NCBI GenBank assembly: GCA_029783825.1
Contig: JAREIK010002043.1
Coordinates: 111,933 to 175,932, forward strand
Source of the DNA: Sapria himalayana
Lineage: Eukaryota; Streptophyta; Magnoliopsida; Malpighiales; Rafflesiaceae
DNA length: 64,000 nt
Direction of reading: 5' to 3'
Within the stretch, counting starts at the first letter, position 1. Every line of letters begins with the position of its first letter. Under the pieces are notes generated by a model. The model saw nothing but the letters and a program-made list of their open reading frames with translations. It had not been told where the DNA came from and did not search any database. Below are positions 24,666 to 36,963 of this stretch, piece by piece. The position numbers and the translations under genes were made by a program.

Positions 24666-24878
24666 AAGGATGATGATTGGCTGAACATGAGGAACTGGGG
24701 CTATTACGAGCCATCTTTCAAGGAGCATCTTGGTTTGCAACTGATACCTAGTGTGGGAGAGCACAACACAAAGCCTTTCTTACCATGACCTGATCTTAAC
24801 AACTTTATCGTCAATTCCAAAAATCCATTCCATCCCCACGAATGCATTGTCTCCAACACCTCTCTTGCACTACATTAA
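24666..24878 (+). pseudogene. BPC-like: Captured N-terminus of a BASIC PENTACYSTEINE (BBR/BPC) GAGA-binding factor
   Basis: Reading from AAG at 24,666 (in place of the initiator ATG) gives DDDWLNMRNWGYYEPSFKEH, followed by LGLQL and NTKPFLP. This is the highly characteristic start of plant BPC group I proteins (MDDDGLNMRNWGYYEPSFK...). A TGA at 24,786 interrupts where the family has a Gly-Arg-Asp-Pro turn (CGA to TGA is likely). In the same frame the homology resumes as PFHPHECIVS (family: AFHPRDCVVSEAP), ending at TAA 24,876. Only the N-terminal activation region is present; the C-terminal five-cysteine DNA-binding domain is missing. It lies 0.4 kb after the kinase exon and 70 bp before the SmF fragment, all on the + strand. 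Confidence 0.88.
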
Positions 24879-24948
24879 GTAAATGCAGAGAAATATATGA
24901 TGCATACGTGCATGATAGTATCGTTCATTAGTTTTTTTATTACTGAAT

Positions 24949-25544
24949 ATAGCAGACCATCTATGTTAATCTAAAGCCTTTTCTTAACAACTTGACTAGG
25001 AAGACGGTCATTGTAAAACTCAAGTGGGGAATAGAATACAAAGGTGAGCTACCTTGTGTTCTTTTCTTGTGCATTGCATATTTTTTCAAATTTTTTTGGT
25101 TTCTTTCAAGTTTCTTTGCTTCAGTGGATTCCTATATGAATCTACAGGTGTGCAAAAATTTAATACCACACAGCCTATTATCATTTCAACTTCCATTTCA
25201 ATTTTGTTTGGCACTTTCTAACTTTCTTATAATTAACCATAGACTGATGAATGAAGCTAGGCAACAAAGAAGAATATGTTGATGAGCAATTCACTAGAAA
25301 TCTTGGAAAAATCTTGATTTGATAATTTAAAAATAAGCTCATGATTATCGCATTGTGTGAAATTTCTAGCAATTGGCAGTTTGTGTTGCATGTGCTAGTC
25401 AATCTATTTATCAGCAGCATTGTATTTTGTTCTTTTTTGGTTTGTAAATGTAGTATGTTATACTCTATATGCAGGTGTAATAATTTTTTTTATTTGTGTG
25501 GAGTACCAGAGGACAAAGACCTAGCAGATGTTGACCATGCCTGA
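24949..25544 (+). pseudogene. SmF-like: Captured, intron-containing SmF (snRNP core protein F) pseudogene
   Basis: Four exons can be traced. Exon 1 runs from about 24,949 to 25,043 (start ATG decayed to ATA, one-base insertion, then [20 protein letters not shown]...YKG; donor GTGAGCT intact). Exon 2 is 25,110-25,147 ([12 protein letters not shown]; in-frame joining needs an acceptor that now reads AA instead of AG; donor GT intact). Exon 3 is 25,257-25,321 ([20 protein letters not shown]; donor GT changed to AT). Exon 4 is 25,475-25,544 (CNNFFYLCGVPEDKDLADVD..., terminal TGA). Together they cover almost the whole roughly 88-residue Sm-fold protein that forms part of the spliceosomal Sm ring. 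Retained introns show DNA-level capture, not retroposition. Lost start, lost splice sites and changes at the conserved I-R-C-N-N (Sm2) motif (Arg lost at the junction) make function unlikely. Confidence 0.9.
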
Positions 25545-25687
25545 GAGTCCTATATGTGTGTTTTTTAAGTGCTAGATTATTTCTTCTATTGTCTTTGATG
25601 GTATGTGTATTTGCATGAAAGTACATATGTTTGTGTTTACACAGACACACATGCACATAAATACATGCACAAGTATACATACATGCA
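25545..25687. other. Short spacer, possible SmF 3' flank
   Basis: AT-rich sequence after the SmF stop codon, containing short CA/TG-rich words. It could be the captured 3' untranslated region of the SmF gene. No open frame is supported. Confidence 0.35.
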
Positions 25688-25801
25688 ACAGATCACAAGG
25701 TTAATAAAAAAGTGATGTTGGAAGAGCAGCTAGATACAAAAAGGGCATTGGCAGATAAAAGGAAGAAGAAGATAGATGTAGAGAGGAAATGTAGAATATA
25801 A
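25688..25801 (+). pseudogene. Lys/Glu-rich helical tail, possible transposase or captured exon remnant
   Basis: An open stretch without an ATG context of its own reads ...KKVMLEEQLDTKRALADKRKK... and ends at TAA 25,799. The charge pattern and heptad-like leucines suggest a coiled coil. Its place just inside a CACTA terminus would fit the C-terminal end of a Ptta/En/Spm-type transposase, but the stretch is too short to identify and could equally be another captured exon. Confidence 0.3.
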
Positions 25802-26395
25802 CCTAAGGAAACAATGTAAATGACCATGGAGGGACATGCTCGAGTGCTAGAATAGCATGCAGATCTTGAGGAGTTGGGGAAGAGAAAGTAACATCAATTT
25901 CACGGACAGATTATACTTTATGTACTGTGATTAGATACATTGATGAAGAATAAGATGTAATCAAGTTTTGTTATATCTCTGTTTTAACTTTGTTACATAT
26001 TGTATCAAAATATTTTATTAACATATTTTATTTTTTGTTAATTATAATTAATGGTTTATAGTTTAAGTTTATATTAAATTTAATATAAAAATTTAAAAAT
26101 ATGTAATTAAATTTAATGTAAAAAATTAAAAATGTGAAAATAATTATGGAATTAAAAAAGCTAGAGATTTTTTCCCTCGCTAATTTATCTACGGAATATT
26201 CCCTCGCTAATTTAGCGAGGGAATTTTCACTCGCTAATTTTACTAGGGAATATATTTACTAATTAATTTTTGTGATAAACACTTTAGATTGAGAAAAGTT
26301 GCATTGTTAATCCATTGTTATATCCACTTTAGTGACGGAAAAACCTCATTTAGCTAGAAAATTTTACCTAGTTATTTGGGATTTTTCTTGTAGTG
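25802..26395 (+). mobile_element. CACTA transposon 3' terminal region, copy C
   Basis: It ends in GGGATTTTTCTTGTAGTG (26,378-26,395), the CACTA-type terminal inverted repeat, and abuts the TAGA satellite directly. The inner part shares the GAGAAAGTAACATCAAT / ACAGATTATACTTTATG block with copies A, B and D. Subterminal repeats are fewer and more decayed (AGCGAGGGAATT, TTCCCTCGCTAA at about 26,165-26,230; TTAGCTAGAAAA near the end). The captured kinase, BPC and SmF fragments lie 0.3-2.3 kb inside this end, so they are best read as cargo of this element. No 5' CACTACAAG end is visible. Confidence 0.85.
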
Positions 26396-26690
26396 TAAAC
26401 ATATAGATATATGGATAGATAGATAAATATATATATGTATGTATATATATATATATATATTGATAGATAAATTTATCAACAAATAGAAAGATAAATACAT
26501 ATAAGCATAGACATATAGATAGAAAGATTTATAAATAGATAGACATATAGCAAGATATACAGATTGACATATATACACATATATAGATAGATAGATAAAT
26601 AGATATGTAGATAGATAGATAAATAGAAATATAGAGAGAAAATTAGATAGCCAAATAGATACAAAGACACATAGACAGAGAGAGAGAGAG

Positions 26691-26725
<35 letters not shown>

Positions 26726-27694
26726 TGTAAAGATATGTAGATAGAAAAATAGAAAATAGACAAATTAAATGATAGACAACTAAATAGATTGGTTGATTGA
26801 TAGATAGACACATAGAGAAAATGACATGATATATAGAAAGATAGATAGATAACCAAATATACAAATAGATAGATAGACAAATAAATATATAGGTAAGTAG
26901 ATCGATAGAAAAGACAATAGATAGAAAGATAAATAGAAAAATATATAATTAAATAAAATACGAATAGATAGATAGATAGACAGATTGACATAGGATAGAT
27001 TGATTTATTGAGTGATAAATAGTCAAATAAATAGATAGATAGTTAAATAGATAAAAAGATAGATACAAAAATAAATAGATAGACAGATATGCACATAGGT
27101 AGATGTATAGATAAATAGATAGATATACACATAGATAGATATATATAGAAAAAAAGTTGATAACCAGATAGATAGATAGGTAGATAAGTAGATATATATA
27201 TATATATAGACAAAAAGATAGATTAATTGATATACTAATAGACTGATAGATAGAAATATAGTTAGATAGTTAGATAGATATATAGAAAGATTGACATTTA
27301 GACAAATTGACAGATTAAAAGATAAACAACTAGATATATAGATCGATAGACAAATAAATAGACAGACAGACATATAGATAGATAGATAGATAGACAGACA
27401 AATAGATAGATAGACATTATGATAAAAAGATAGATAGATATAAAAATAGATAGATTGACAAATTGACTAATAGATATACAGACAAAAAGATAGTAAGATA
27501 TTTCAATATATAGATAGTTAGATAGATATATTGACATATACATATTTAGATAAAAAAACAAATAAACAGATGGACATATAAATAGATAGATAGATATATA
27601 GATAGATAGTAAATAGAAATATAAATAGATAGATAAATAGATATACTAATAGACTAATAAACAACTTAATAGATATATAGATATACATACATAC

Positions 27695-27725
<31 letters not shown>

Positions 27726-28722
27726 CACAAACAAATAAATAGATAGATAGATAAATAGATATAAAGATAGACAGATAGATAAATTTACAAATAGATAAAT
27801 AGATAGATGTACATTTAAAGAGATTAACATATAGATAGATATATATATATAAAATGATAGTAGAATAGACAAAGATATAGATAGAAATATAAAGATATAG
27901 GAGGATAGATAGATAGACATATAGATATATCGATAGATATATAGATTAATAGATAGATATACAAGTAGTCAAATAAATATATAGTCATTGATCGATAAAT
28001 AGTTAGATAGATAGATAGATATATAGGCAGATAGTTAGATAGATAGACATATAGGCAGATAGATAGATAGATAGATAACCAGATAGAAAGATAAGACAAA
28101 TAGACACATTAAAAATATGTAGAAAGATATATAGATATGGCGATAGATAGATAGTCAGATAGACACAAAGACAGACAGACAGATAGATAGATAGATATAC
28201 ACATAAACTAATCAATATAGATATAGATTGAATTACAGCTATGCAGATAGATAGGTGGACATATTTAAAAATAGATAGACATAAAGATAGGTAGATAGAA
28301 GATATAAATATATTAATTATAGATATATAGATAGAATGATAGATATAAAGATAAATAGATTAATTGACATATAGAAAGATTGAAAAGAAAGATAGATAGA
28401 TAGATAGATAGCTAGCTAGATAAATAGATAGAGAAATAGTAGATAAATACATAGACAGATAAATAGATAAATAGATAGATAGATCAATAGATAGACATTT
28501 AGATTAATAGATAGATAGATAGATAGATAGAAATATAATAGATTGAAATATAATAGATAGAAAGATTGAAAATAGATAAATAAATAAATAGATAGATAAA
28601 TAGATCAACATATAGACAGATAGACATATAGATAGTAAAATAAATAAATAAATAGATAGATAGTCAAATAGACATATAATAATTATACACAGATAGATAG
28701 GTAGATTGGCAAATATGTAGAT

Positions 28723-28763
<41 letters not shown>

Positions 28764-29734
28764 CATAGATAGATAGATAGATTGATTGATTGTCAGATAA
28801 ATTGTTAAATATATAGACAGATAGATATATTGATAAGTAGATAGATATATACATAGATATATAGATAGATAGATAGATAAATAAACATATAAATAGATAG
28901 CCATATTTAGTGATAGATATATTGATTGATTGATTGATTGAAAGAAAGATATATAGATAGCTAAAAAGATATACAAATAGGTAGATAGAAAAATAGATAG
29001 ATAAACAGATAGATAGATAAATTGATAGAATGAAATCAAATAGATAGATATATAGGCAAATAGTCAGATTGATAGATAGAAATACATATATATAGACACA
29101 TAGATAGATAAACATATATAAAGATATACAAATTAATAGATAGACATAAAGATAGATACATAGATAAATAGATAAATAGTCGAACAGATAAACAAATTTA
29201 CCGATAGACTAAAAAAAATTAGATAGTTTGATAGATATAAAGATAGATAGATTGATTGATTCATATATATACAATTAAAAAGTTAGACAATTAGATAGAT
29301 AGACAGATAGAAAAATAAATTGATTAATAGATAGATAGAAATATATATAGATAGAAATATATACAGATAGAAAGATAAATATATAGATAGATAGATTGAT
29401 AGACATGTAGATAGATAGTAATATAGATTGATTCATAGACTTAGAGAGTGATATACTATTATAAAAATAGAGAGATAGATAAATAATAGATAAGCAAATT
29501 GATAGATTGAAAGATAGATATATAGATAAATATATAGATAGATAAGTAGACAAATAGATTAATAGACAAATAGATAGATATATAGATAGATAGATAGACA
29601 AATAGATAGATATATAGATAGATAGATAGACATATAGATAGAAATACTAATAAATAGATAGATAAACATATAGACAGATAGACAGATAGATATATAGATA
29701 GATGATAAATTGATAGAGAGATTGTTAGATAGAT

Positions 29735-29736
<2 letters not shown>

Positions 29737-29783
<47 letters not shown>
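29737..29783. repeat. (TA)n tract, about 47 bp
   Basis: Uninterrupted alternating AT inside the TAGA array, one of the longest in the window. Comparable tracts are at 30,150-30,188, 43,087-43,131 and 45,399-45,441. Confidence 0.95.
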
Positions 29784-29784
<1 letters not shown>

Positions 29785-30147
29785 TAATTGACTGATATAC
29801 TGATTGATAGAAATAAAGTTAGATGGTTAGATAGATAAACATATAGAAAAATAAATAGTTAGATAATTACATAGATTAATAGATAGACATATAAATAGAC
29901 AAACTGATAGAAATATAGATAAAAAGATAAAAAGAAAGATATAGAGATAGTCAAATAGATAGATAGATATACAAATAGATTGACATACATATAGATAGAT
30001 AGATATACAAATAGATTGACATACATATAGATAGATAGTTAGTTAGTTAGATAAATAAACAAATAGATAGATATATAGATGAATAATAAGATAGATAGGA
30101 AGATAAATAGTTACACAAAATGATAATTATACTGATAGATTGATTTT

Positions 30148-30191
<44 letters not shown>

Positions 30192-30757
30192 AAATAGATA
30201 AACAAATAGATAGATATATAAATATACAGATAGATATATAAATAGATAGATTGATAGATAATTAGATAGATAGATAGATAAACAAATAAAGATATAAATA
30301 AATAGATAGACAAATAAATAAAAATACAGATAAACAAAAAGTAAAATAGTTAGATAGATATATATAAAGACTAATTTCTTGTTAAATTTTTAGATAGACA
30401 AATATAAAATTAACTGATGGACTGATAGATAATAAAATAGATAGATATATATAGATAGATAAATAAATTTATAAATTGATAGACATATATATAGATAGAC
30501 TCAAAGAAACATAAAAAGATAGACAAATAGACATATAGATAGATAGAAAGATACAAAGATAAATAGATAGATAGATCGACTGGTAAACATACATAAGATA
30601 GATAGATTCAAAAATAGACAAATATATAGATAGAAACATTGTCGCATTGAGACATAAAGAGATAGATAGATAGATAGATAGACAGACATATTGATAATTA
30701 GAGTGATAGACTAATAGGTAGTTAGATATTTTGATATATAGACATAAAGATAAATAG

Positions 30758-30802
<45 letters not shown>

Positions 30803-32812
30803 ATTAGACATTTCACAATTAGATAGATAGATTGATACAAAAATACTAAAATAGGTAGATTAAATGATATAAAGACAAATTGCTAGTGAAATTGTTTGAT
30901 AGCAAATAGAAAGATTGACTGATAGATTGATAGATAATAAAATAGATAGATAGATATATAGATAGATAAAGATATTGACAAATAGAAAGACAAATAGACA
31001 AATAGATAGATAGGTATGTATGTAGATCATTATATAGTTAGATAAACAAATAGATATTATATATATATATATAGCTAGCTAGCTATATAGGTAAATAGAC
31101 TAAAAGAAAAATATTTAGATAGATAGATAGATATATAGAAAGATTGATAGACACATAGACAGACAGATAGACAGTTAGAAAGATAGATAGATAGATAAAT
31201 AGATAGACAGACAGACAGATAGATAGATACATACATAGAAAGATTGACAGGCAGAATGATAGATTGAAAAATAGATAAATAGACTCAGATAGATAGATAG
31301 ATAGATGGATAAATACAAAGATAGATAGAATTATATATAGACAAATAGATAGATAAATAGATAGATAGCATATATACAAATTGATTTATAGATAGATATA
31401 TAGATACATATATAGATATATAGATAGATAGATAGACAGATAGATAGATAGACACATAATGTAATGGACAGATAGATAGATAAGATATTGAAAGATAGAC
31501 TAATAAAGAAATACTTAGATTGATAGATAAACAAATAGACCTATCGACATATAGATAGATATATATCTATACATCTTGATAGATAAATTGATCTATAACT
31601 AGAGAGAAAAATAAATATATTCATAGATCGATATACATATAGACTGATATACAGAAAGCTAGATAGTCAAATAGAAAGATGTAGAAAAAGATAGATAGGT
31701 ATAGAGATAGATTTATAGACAAATATGTAGATAGGTAGATTGATAGACAAATAGATAGAATTTAGATAGATAGGTAGATTGGCATATGGAAAGATAGGCA
31801 AACAGATAGATTGATTAATAGATAGATAAAATAATAGATAGATAGATAAACTCATAGATAAATAGATAGAAAATAGATAGATATATAGATAGATAGCTAG
31901 ATATATAGATTTACATATAAATTAATGGACACGAAGACTAATAGATTGATATAGATATAAAAAGATAGATAGAAAAATAGATAGACATATAGATAGTTAG
32001 ACAACTTTATAGATAGTTAAATAAGCAAATAGGTACATAAGTAGAAAAATTAGATATATAGTTAGATATATATATGGATAGGCAAATAGATAAATGGACA
32101 GATAACCAAATAGAATGAAAGACATATAGACATATAGATAGATTTATTGATAGATAGTCAAATAGTTAGATATATAGATAGGTAGTTACATCGACAAATA
32201 GATAAAAAGATAGATAGACAAGTAAACAGATATATATATATATATATATATAGACAGTTAAGTTGATATGTAGATATATAAATATATATAAAGTTAGATA
32301 GATAGATAGATATAAAGAAAGATAGATGAATAGATAGCCATATACACACATTGAAAATAGGTAGATATTTAGATAGATAGGTTAGTAGAAAGATAGATAA
32401 ATTGATAGATAGACAAATAGACAGATGGATTGATACACTGATAGAAAAAAAGATAGTTAAATAGTTAGTTAGTTAGATATATAGATAAGTAGAAAGATAG
32501 ACAAATATATAGATAGTTAGATAGTAATATTTATATTTTTTGACAGAGACAAAGATAGATACTTAGATAGATATATAGACAAATAGAACGGTTAAAAGAT
32601 ATATAGATAAATTTATACACAGATATAAAGATTGACATAAAGATATATAAAAAGATAGATGAACTATTAGATAGATAGACAGATAGATAGAAACATATAC
32701 AAAGAGATAGATAGATAGACAATCAGATAGATAGAGAAATAGATATATAGAAAGATAGCCACATAGATAGATAGTCTTATAGATAAAGAGAATGATATAG
32801 ATTGATAGTTAT

Positions 32813-32843
<31 letters not shown>

Positions 32844-33643
32844 TACATAAAGATAAAAACACAAACATATTAATAGATAAATAGATAAATAGATGGATAA
32901 ATAAATAGATAGATAGATATATCAATAGATAGATAGATAGTTATATTGATAGTCATATAGATAGATTAGCTGATAGACAGATAGATAGTTGGACAAATAG
33001 ATATTTACACAGATAGAAAAATGGATATATAGATAGATTGATAGATAGATCTATAGATTAATTTAATAGGAAGATAGATTGACATATAGATAGATAGACA
33101 GACAAACAGATAGACATATACATAGATAGATAGACAGACAAACAGATAGACAGATACATAGATAGATAGATAGATAGATATATACACAAATAGATTTATA
33201 GAAAGATAGACATATAGGCAGATAGATAGATAGATATATAAATAGATAGATAGAAAGTTAGATAAAAAAATTAATATACATTTAAAGATTAATAGATAGA
33301 TAGTTAGATAAATAGGTAGACAGACAAATAGATAGATAGATAGATAGACTGATAGACAAATAGAATGAAAGACTTATAAATAGAAAGATAGTTAGATATA
33401 TAGATAGATAGATAGACAATTAGATAGTTAAACAATTAGATAGTTAAACAAATAGATAGTTAGACACATAGATAAATATCTAAAGGATAAATTTATAAAG
33501 AAATAGATAGACAAATAAACATATACACATATAGATAGAAAGAAATATAGACATATAGATTGGCAGACACTTAGAAAGATAGTTAGATAGATAGATAGAT
33601 AGAAAGACAAATATACATTAGAAAAATAGATAAACATATATAT

Positions 33644-33674
<31 letters not shown>

Positions 33675-34379
33675 GATTGACAGATAAATTGATTGAAATA
33701 TAGATGGATGGATGGATGAATATATATATATATAGAAAGTTCTATTGATTTAATGATAAATAGATAGATAGACATATAGACACATAAACAAATAAACAGA
33801 TAAACAAATAGATAGAAAGATAAATAGATAGTTAGATAGATAGATAATTATATAGTTTGCAAATAGATAGTTAGACACATAGATAGATATCAAATTGATA
33901 AAATAATAGATAGAAAGATAGATAAAATAGTCATATAAATATATACACATATAGATAGATAGAAATATAGACTAATAGATAGATAGACACTTATAAAGAT
34001 AGTTAGAATGAGAGATAGACATATAGATATATAGACAAATATACATTAGATAGATAGACAGACAAATTGACCGACAGATATATAGATAATTAGATATATA
34101 GATAGATAGATATATAGATATATTGATAGATTAATTGATAAAAAGATAGATTGATAGATGGATAGACAGAGAGACTTACAAATTGATTGACATATAGATA
34201 GATAGAAAGAGATATATATATATATATAGATTGACTAATATATAGTTAGATAGATAGACACATAGACATATAGACAATTAGACAAATATATAGACTAATT
34301 GATCGATAAAAAAATAAACAGACAAATAGAAAGATAGATAGTTAGACAAATATATAGATAGATAGATTTACATATAAAG

Positions 34380-34416
<37 letters not shown>

Positions 34417-35292
34417 GAAAAATAAACATTTGTTAGGTAGATATATAGATAGATAGATAGTTAGTTAGTTAGATAGGTAAAAAGACACATAGGTAGACTA
34501 ATAAACAAATAGATAGATAGACCAATACATTGATAGATGAAAGGTAGATAGAAAGATAAAAAGAAAGAATGATAAAAAGAAAAATTGATATATAGATAAA
34601 TAGATATACAGATTTATCGATAAATAGATTGAAAGATAGACAAATTAAAAGATAAACAGACAAAAAATAGATAGTTAGATAAATAATTAGATGGATAGAC
34701 ACATAGACATAGATATATAGATAGATATGCAGATAGGTAGATAGACAATATGATAGAGAGATAGATAAACTAATAGTCATATAGACAGATAGTTAGATAG
34801 ACAAATTGATAGATAAACTATTGGTAGATAGATAGATATATAGATAGACAAAAGTATAGATAGATAGACTGATAAATAGATATACTAATAGACTAATAGA
34901 GAGAAACATAGTTATATAGTTAGACAGATACACAAATAGACATTTACAAAATTAGATAAATAGAAAGATCAATAGATTGAGAGATAGAGAGATACATAGC
35001 TTTATAGATTGACAGATTGATCAATACATAGTTAGACATATAGTTTGATAGACAGATAAAAAAATAGTCAAATTGTCTAATAGACACATAGACATATAGA
35101 TAAATTGATAGATAGATATATAAGAATTAGATAGATAGACACAAAGATAGAGTGATAGATAAATAGATTGACAGATTGGCAGATAGATAGAAAGAAAAAA
35201 AGATAGATAGATATAAAGATATATAGATAGACAGACATATAGATAGATATACAAATAGAATGACAGAAAGATAGACAGATAGACTAATAGTT

Positions 35293-35304
35293 AAAAAGAC
35301 TTAT
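35293..35304 (+). repeat. LINE target-site duplication, left copy
   Basis: AAAAAGACTTAT is repeated at 41,619-41,630 (13 bp if a preceding T is included). The left copy is preceded by AGTT, so the bottom strand reads CTTTTT/AACT, the preferred nick context of L1-type endonucleases. Confidence 0.8.
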
Positions 35305-35330
35305 GCAATATGTAGATATATTAGATAGAT

Positions 35331-35587
35331 ATCTCTCACGATTATCTCTCACGATTCATTACTATTGTGCGAATTGTTGTGTGAATTGTTGTTCGATATA
35401 ATTTTTGCTTAGTTTTATTATTTGTAACTTCCAGCTTGTGCGAATTATTGTGCGAAACTGCCATTGTTGAGGGTTGAAGGTTGAAGATTGATATTGTTAT
35501 GCGATTGTTGTGCGAAACTGCCATTTTGTGCGAATTTGTTGTGCGTAATCGCCATTGTTGTGCGAATTGAGCTCATTTTAAGCCAAA
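35331..35587 (+). promoter_or_regulatory. LINE 5' untranslated region with internal repeats
   Basis: The word TTGTGCGAA or a close variant recurs about eight times. TGCGAAACTGCCATT occurs twice exactly 60 bp apart (35,451 and 35,511), and an 8-10 bp duplication (ATCTCTCACGATT) lies at its start. Tandem motifs in a LINE 5' leader usually carry the internal promoter; that role is inferred. Confidence 0.6.
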
Positions 35588-36931
35588 ATGGATAGTTCTG
35601 ATTCATTATTTAACAAAAAATCATTTAACTCCATAACAAAGAAGACCACGCTCCTGTATCCGACTTTTGACACAAAAGATGCGTCGCCTGTAATTTTTCT
35701 AATAGAGGATGAACATTCGAAGCTTGCCGAGCCTTTCAAGCTTACTCTAATAGGGAAGTTCTCCCTTGGAAAGCCAAGCTATGAAGATATCTATGTGTTC
35801 ATTGCTGCGTTAAAATTGCGACAAACGGTGAAAATTGCAATATACGATGGGAAACATGTTCTCTTCCAGCTTAAGGAGGAAGATGATTTTCTGAGATTAT
35901 GGATGCGAGGTCAATGGAGTTTTGCGGGATACCCCATGCATATGCTGAAGTGGTCGCCTAACTTCTCCATAGCCGAGGAACCTACACAAGCCCTGGTATG
36001 GTTCTTTTTACCTAATCTTCCAATACATTTTTTCAGTAAACATTTTCTTCAGTACATAGCTCAATGCTTGGCCAAGCCGTGGCTGATTGATGAAGCCACA
36101 GCTTACATGACAAGGCCTAGTGTGGCAAGAATCCTTATCGAGGTCAACTACAAAGTCTCACCTCCGGACAGAATATGGGTAGGCAGGGACCTGGTGCATG
36201 GCTTTTGGCAGAAGGTAATTCCTGAATCCTTCCCTAAATACTATCAGAATTGCTGCAAAATGGGCCACACAATGGAGGACTATATGCTGTCCAATATAAG
36301 TAAGATGGAGAAAAGAGAATGGGTAGTAAAAAGATAGCCCAAGGGTGAGGCAGAAGGAGGGATAAAGGAAGGAGAGGAGATAGAGGGGGGAGGGAATGAG
36401 ATAGAAAAGAGAGGGGGAAAACCAGTGGAAGTTAGGGAGGAAGGAGAGAATGCAAAGGATGTAAGAATGGGAGAAGGGAGTATTGAGGAAGGAGAATCAG
36501 AAACAGATAAGAGGGAGGAAATAATGAAGTGGCTTGAGAAAATACCAAAAGTAGGAGGATGCTCAGGAGGGAGGAAAGAAGTAGCTCTTAGAGGGAGTAA
36601 GGGATCATCACTAAAAATCATAGAACAGCATAACTGGGATGAGGATGATCTGTTGTCTAAAAAAGAGTTCGAAACAAAAAGCTGGCCATTAGCCAACAAT
36701 ATCAATGAAGATCATAAGTTGGACCTCTAAATACCGCTTGATGATTTGGGGCTGAAAAAACAGCTTTGTAGGTATGCACCGAATAGCAAGGAGAAAGCAC
36801 TGGAGGAAATAAGGAAATTAGAAATAAGTTTAGGAAAATTATTCCCTAAGAAGCCAGAACAAGCCCCTCCGAGCTTAAGCAAATCGTCGAGAAATAGGAA
36901 AAAATACTCAAATATGAAATATGAATTGTAA
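35588..36931 (+). pseudogene. LINE ORF1: DUF4283 RNA-binding protein with decayed zinc knuckle
   Basis: A single frame of 447 codons is interrupted by TAG (36,335) and TAA (36,728). Both fit CAG/CAA glutamine codons mutated at C. Residues about 40-200 form the DUF4283 region (LTLIGKFSLGKPS, LWMRGQWSFAGYPMHMLKW, ALVWFFLPNLPIHFFSK, LIDEATAYMTRPSVARILIE). A CCHC knuckle follows at residues 219-232, but its first and last cysteines are tyrosines (Y219, Y232); C222 and H227 remain. Beyond the first stop the frame continues Glu/Gly/Lys-rich and then basic, typical of the ORF1 tail. ORF1 coats the element RNA. The start was chosen because the ATG follows the leader directly and opens the conserved LFNKKSF start shared with the relic at 18,795. 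Confidence 0.9.
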
Positions 36932-36963
36932 TGTATTACTAGAGCTCAATCAAATATACATAG

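Larger units (their letters stand above)
26396..35304 (-). repeat. Degenerate (TAGA)n satellite array, inverted block 1 (8.9 kb)
   Basis: Complementary orientation of the TCTA satellite: TAGA units with CAGA, AAGA, CAAA, ATTG and TATA variants. It contains (TA)n tracts (29,737-29,783, 30,150-30,188 and 34,382-34,412), (CA)n tracts (28,722-28,743 and 30,779-30,802), a (GA)n run near 26,680 and exact 36-bp duplications (29,965/30,001 and 33,086/33,122). The right edge is the LINE insertion site. Minus-strand S/I/Y/L open frames are not genes. Confidence 0.97.

Noticed and set aside
24579..24788. Treating the 69-codon frame starting at 24,579 as a complete small gene
   Set aside because: Residues before DDDWLN have no match; the BPC homology begins at 24,666 with a lost ATG and continues past the stop, so it is a pseudogene fragment.
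25465..25680. Minus-strand 71-codon frame with His/Cys-rich residues
   Set aside because: Antisense to SmF exon 4 and a CA/TG-rich spacer; no independent support.
36280..36705. Minus-strand open frame of 141 codons across LINE ORF1
   Set aside because: Antisense shadow of the Glu/Gly/Lys-rich ORF1 tail; the plus-strand frame is contiguous with the DUF4283 region.
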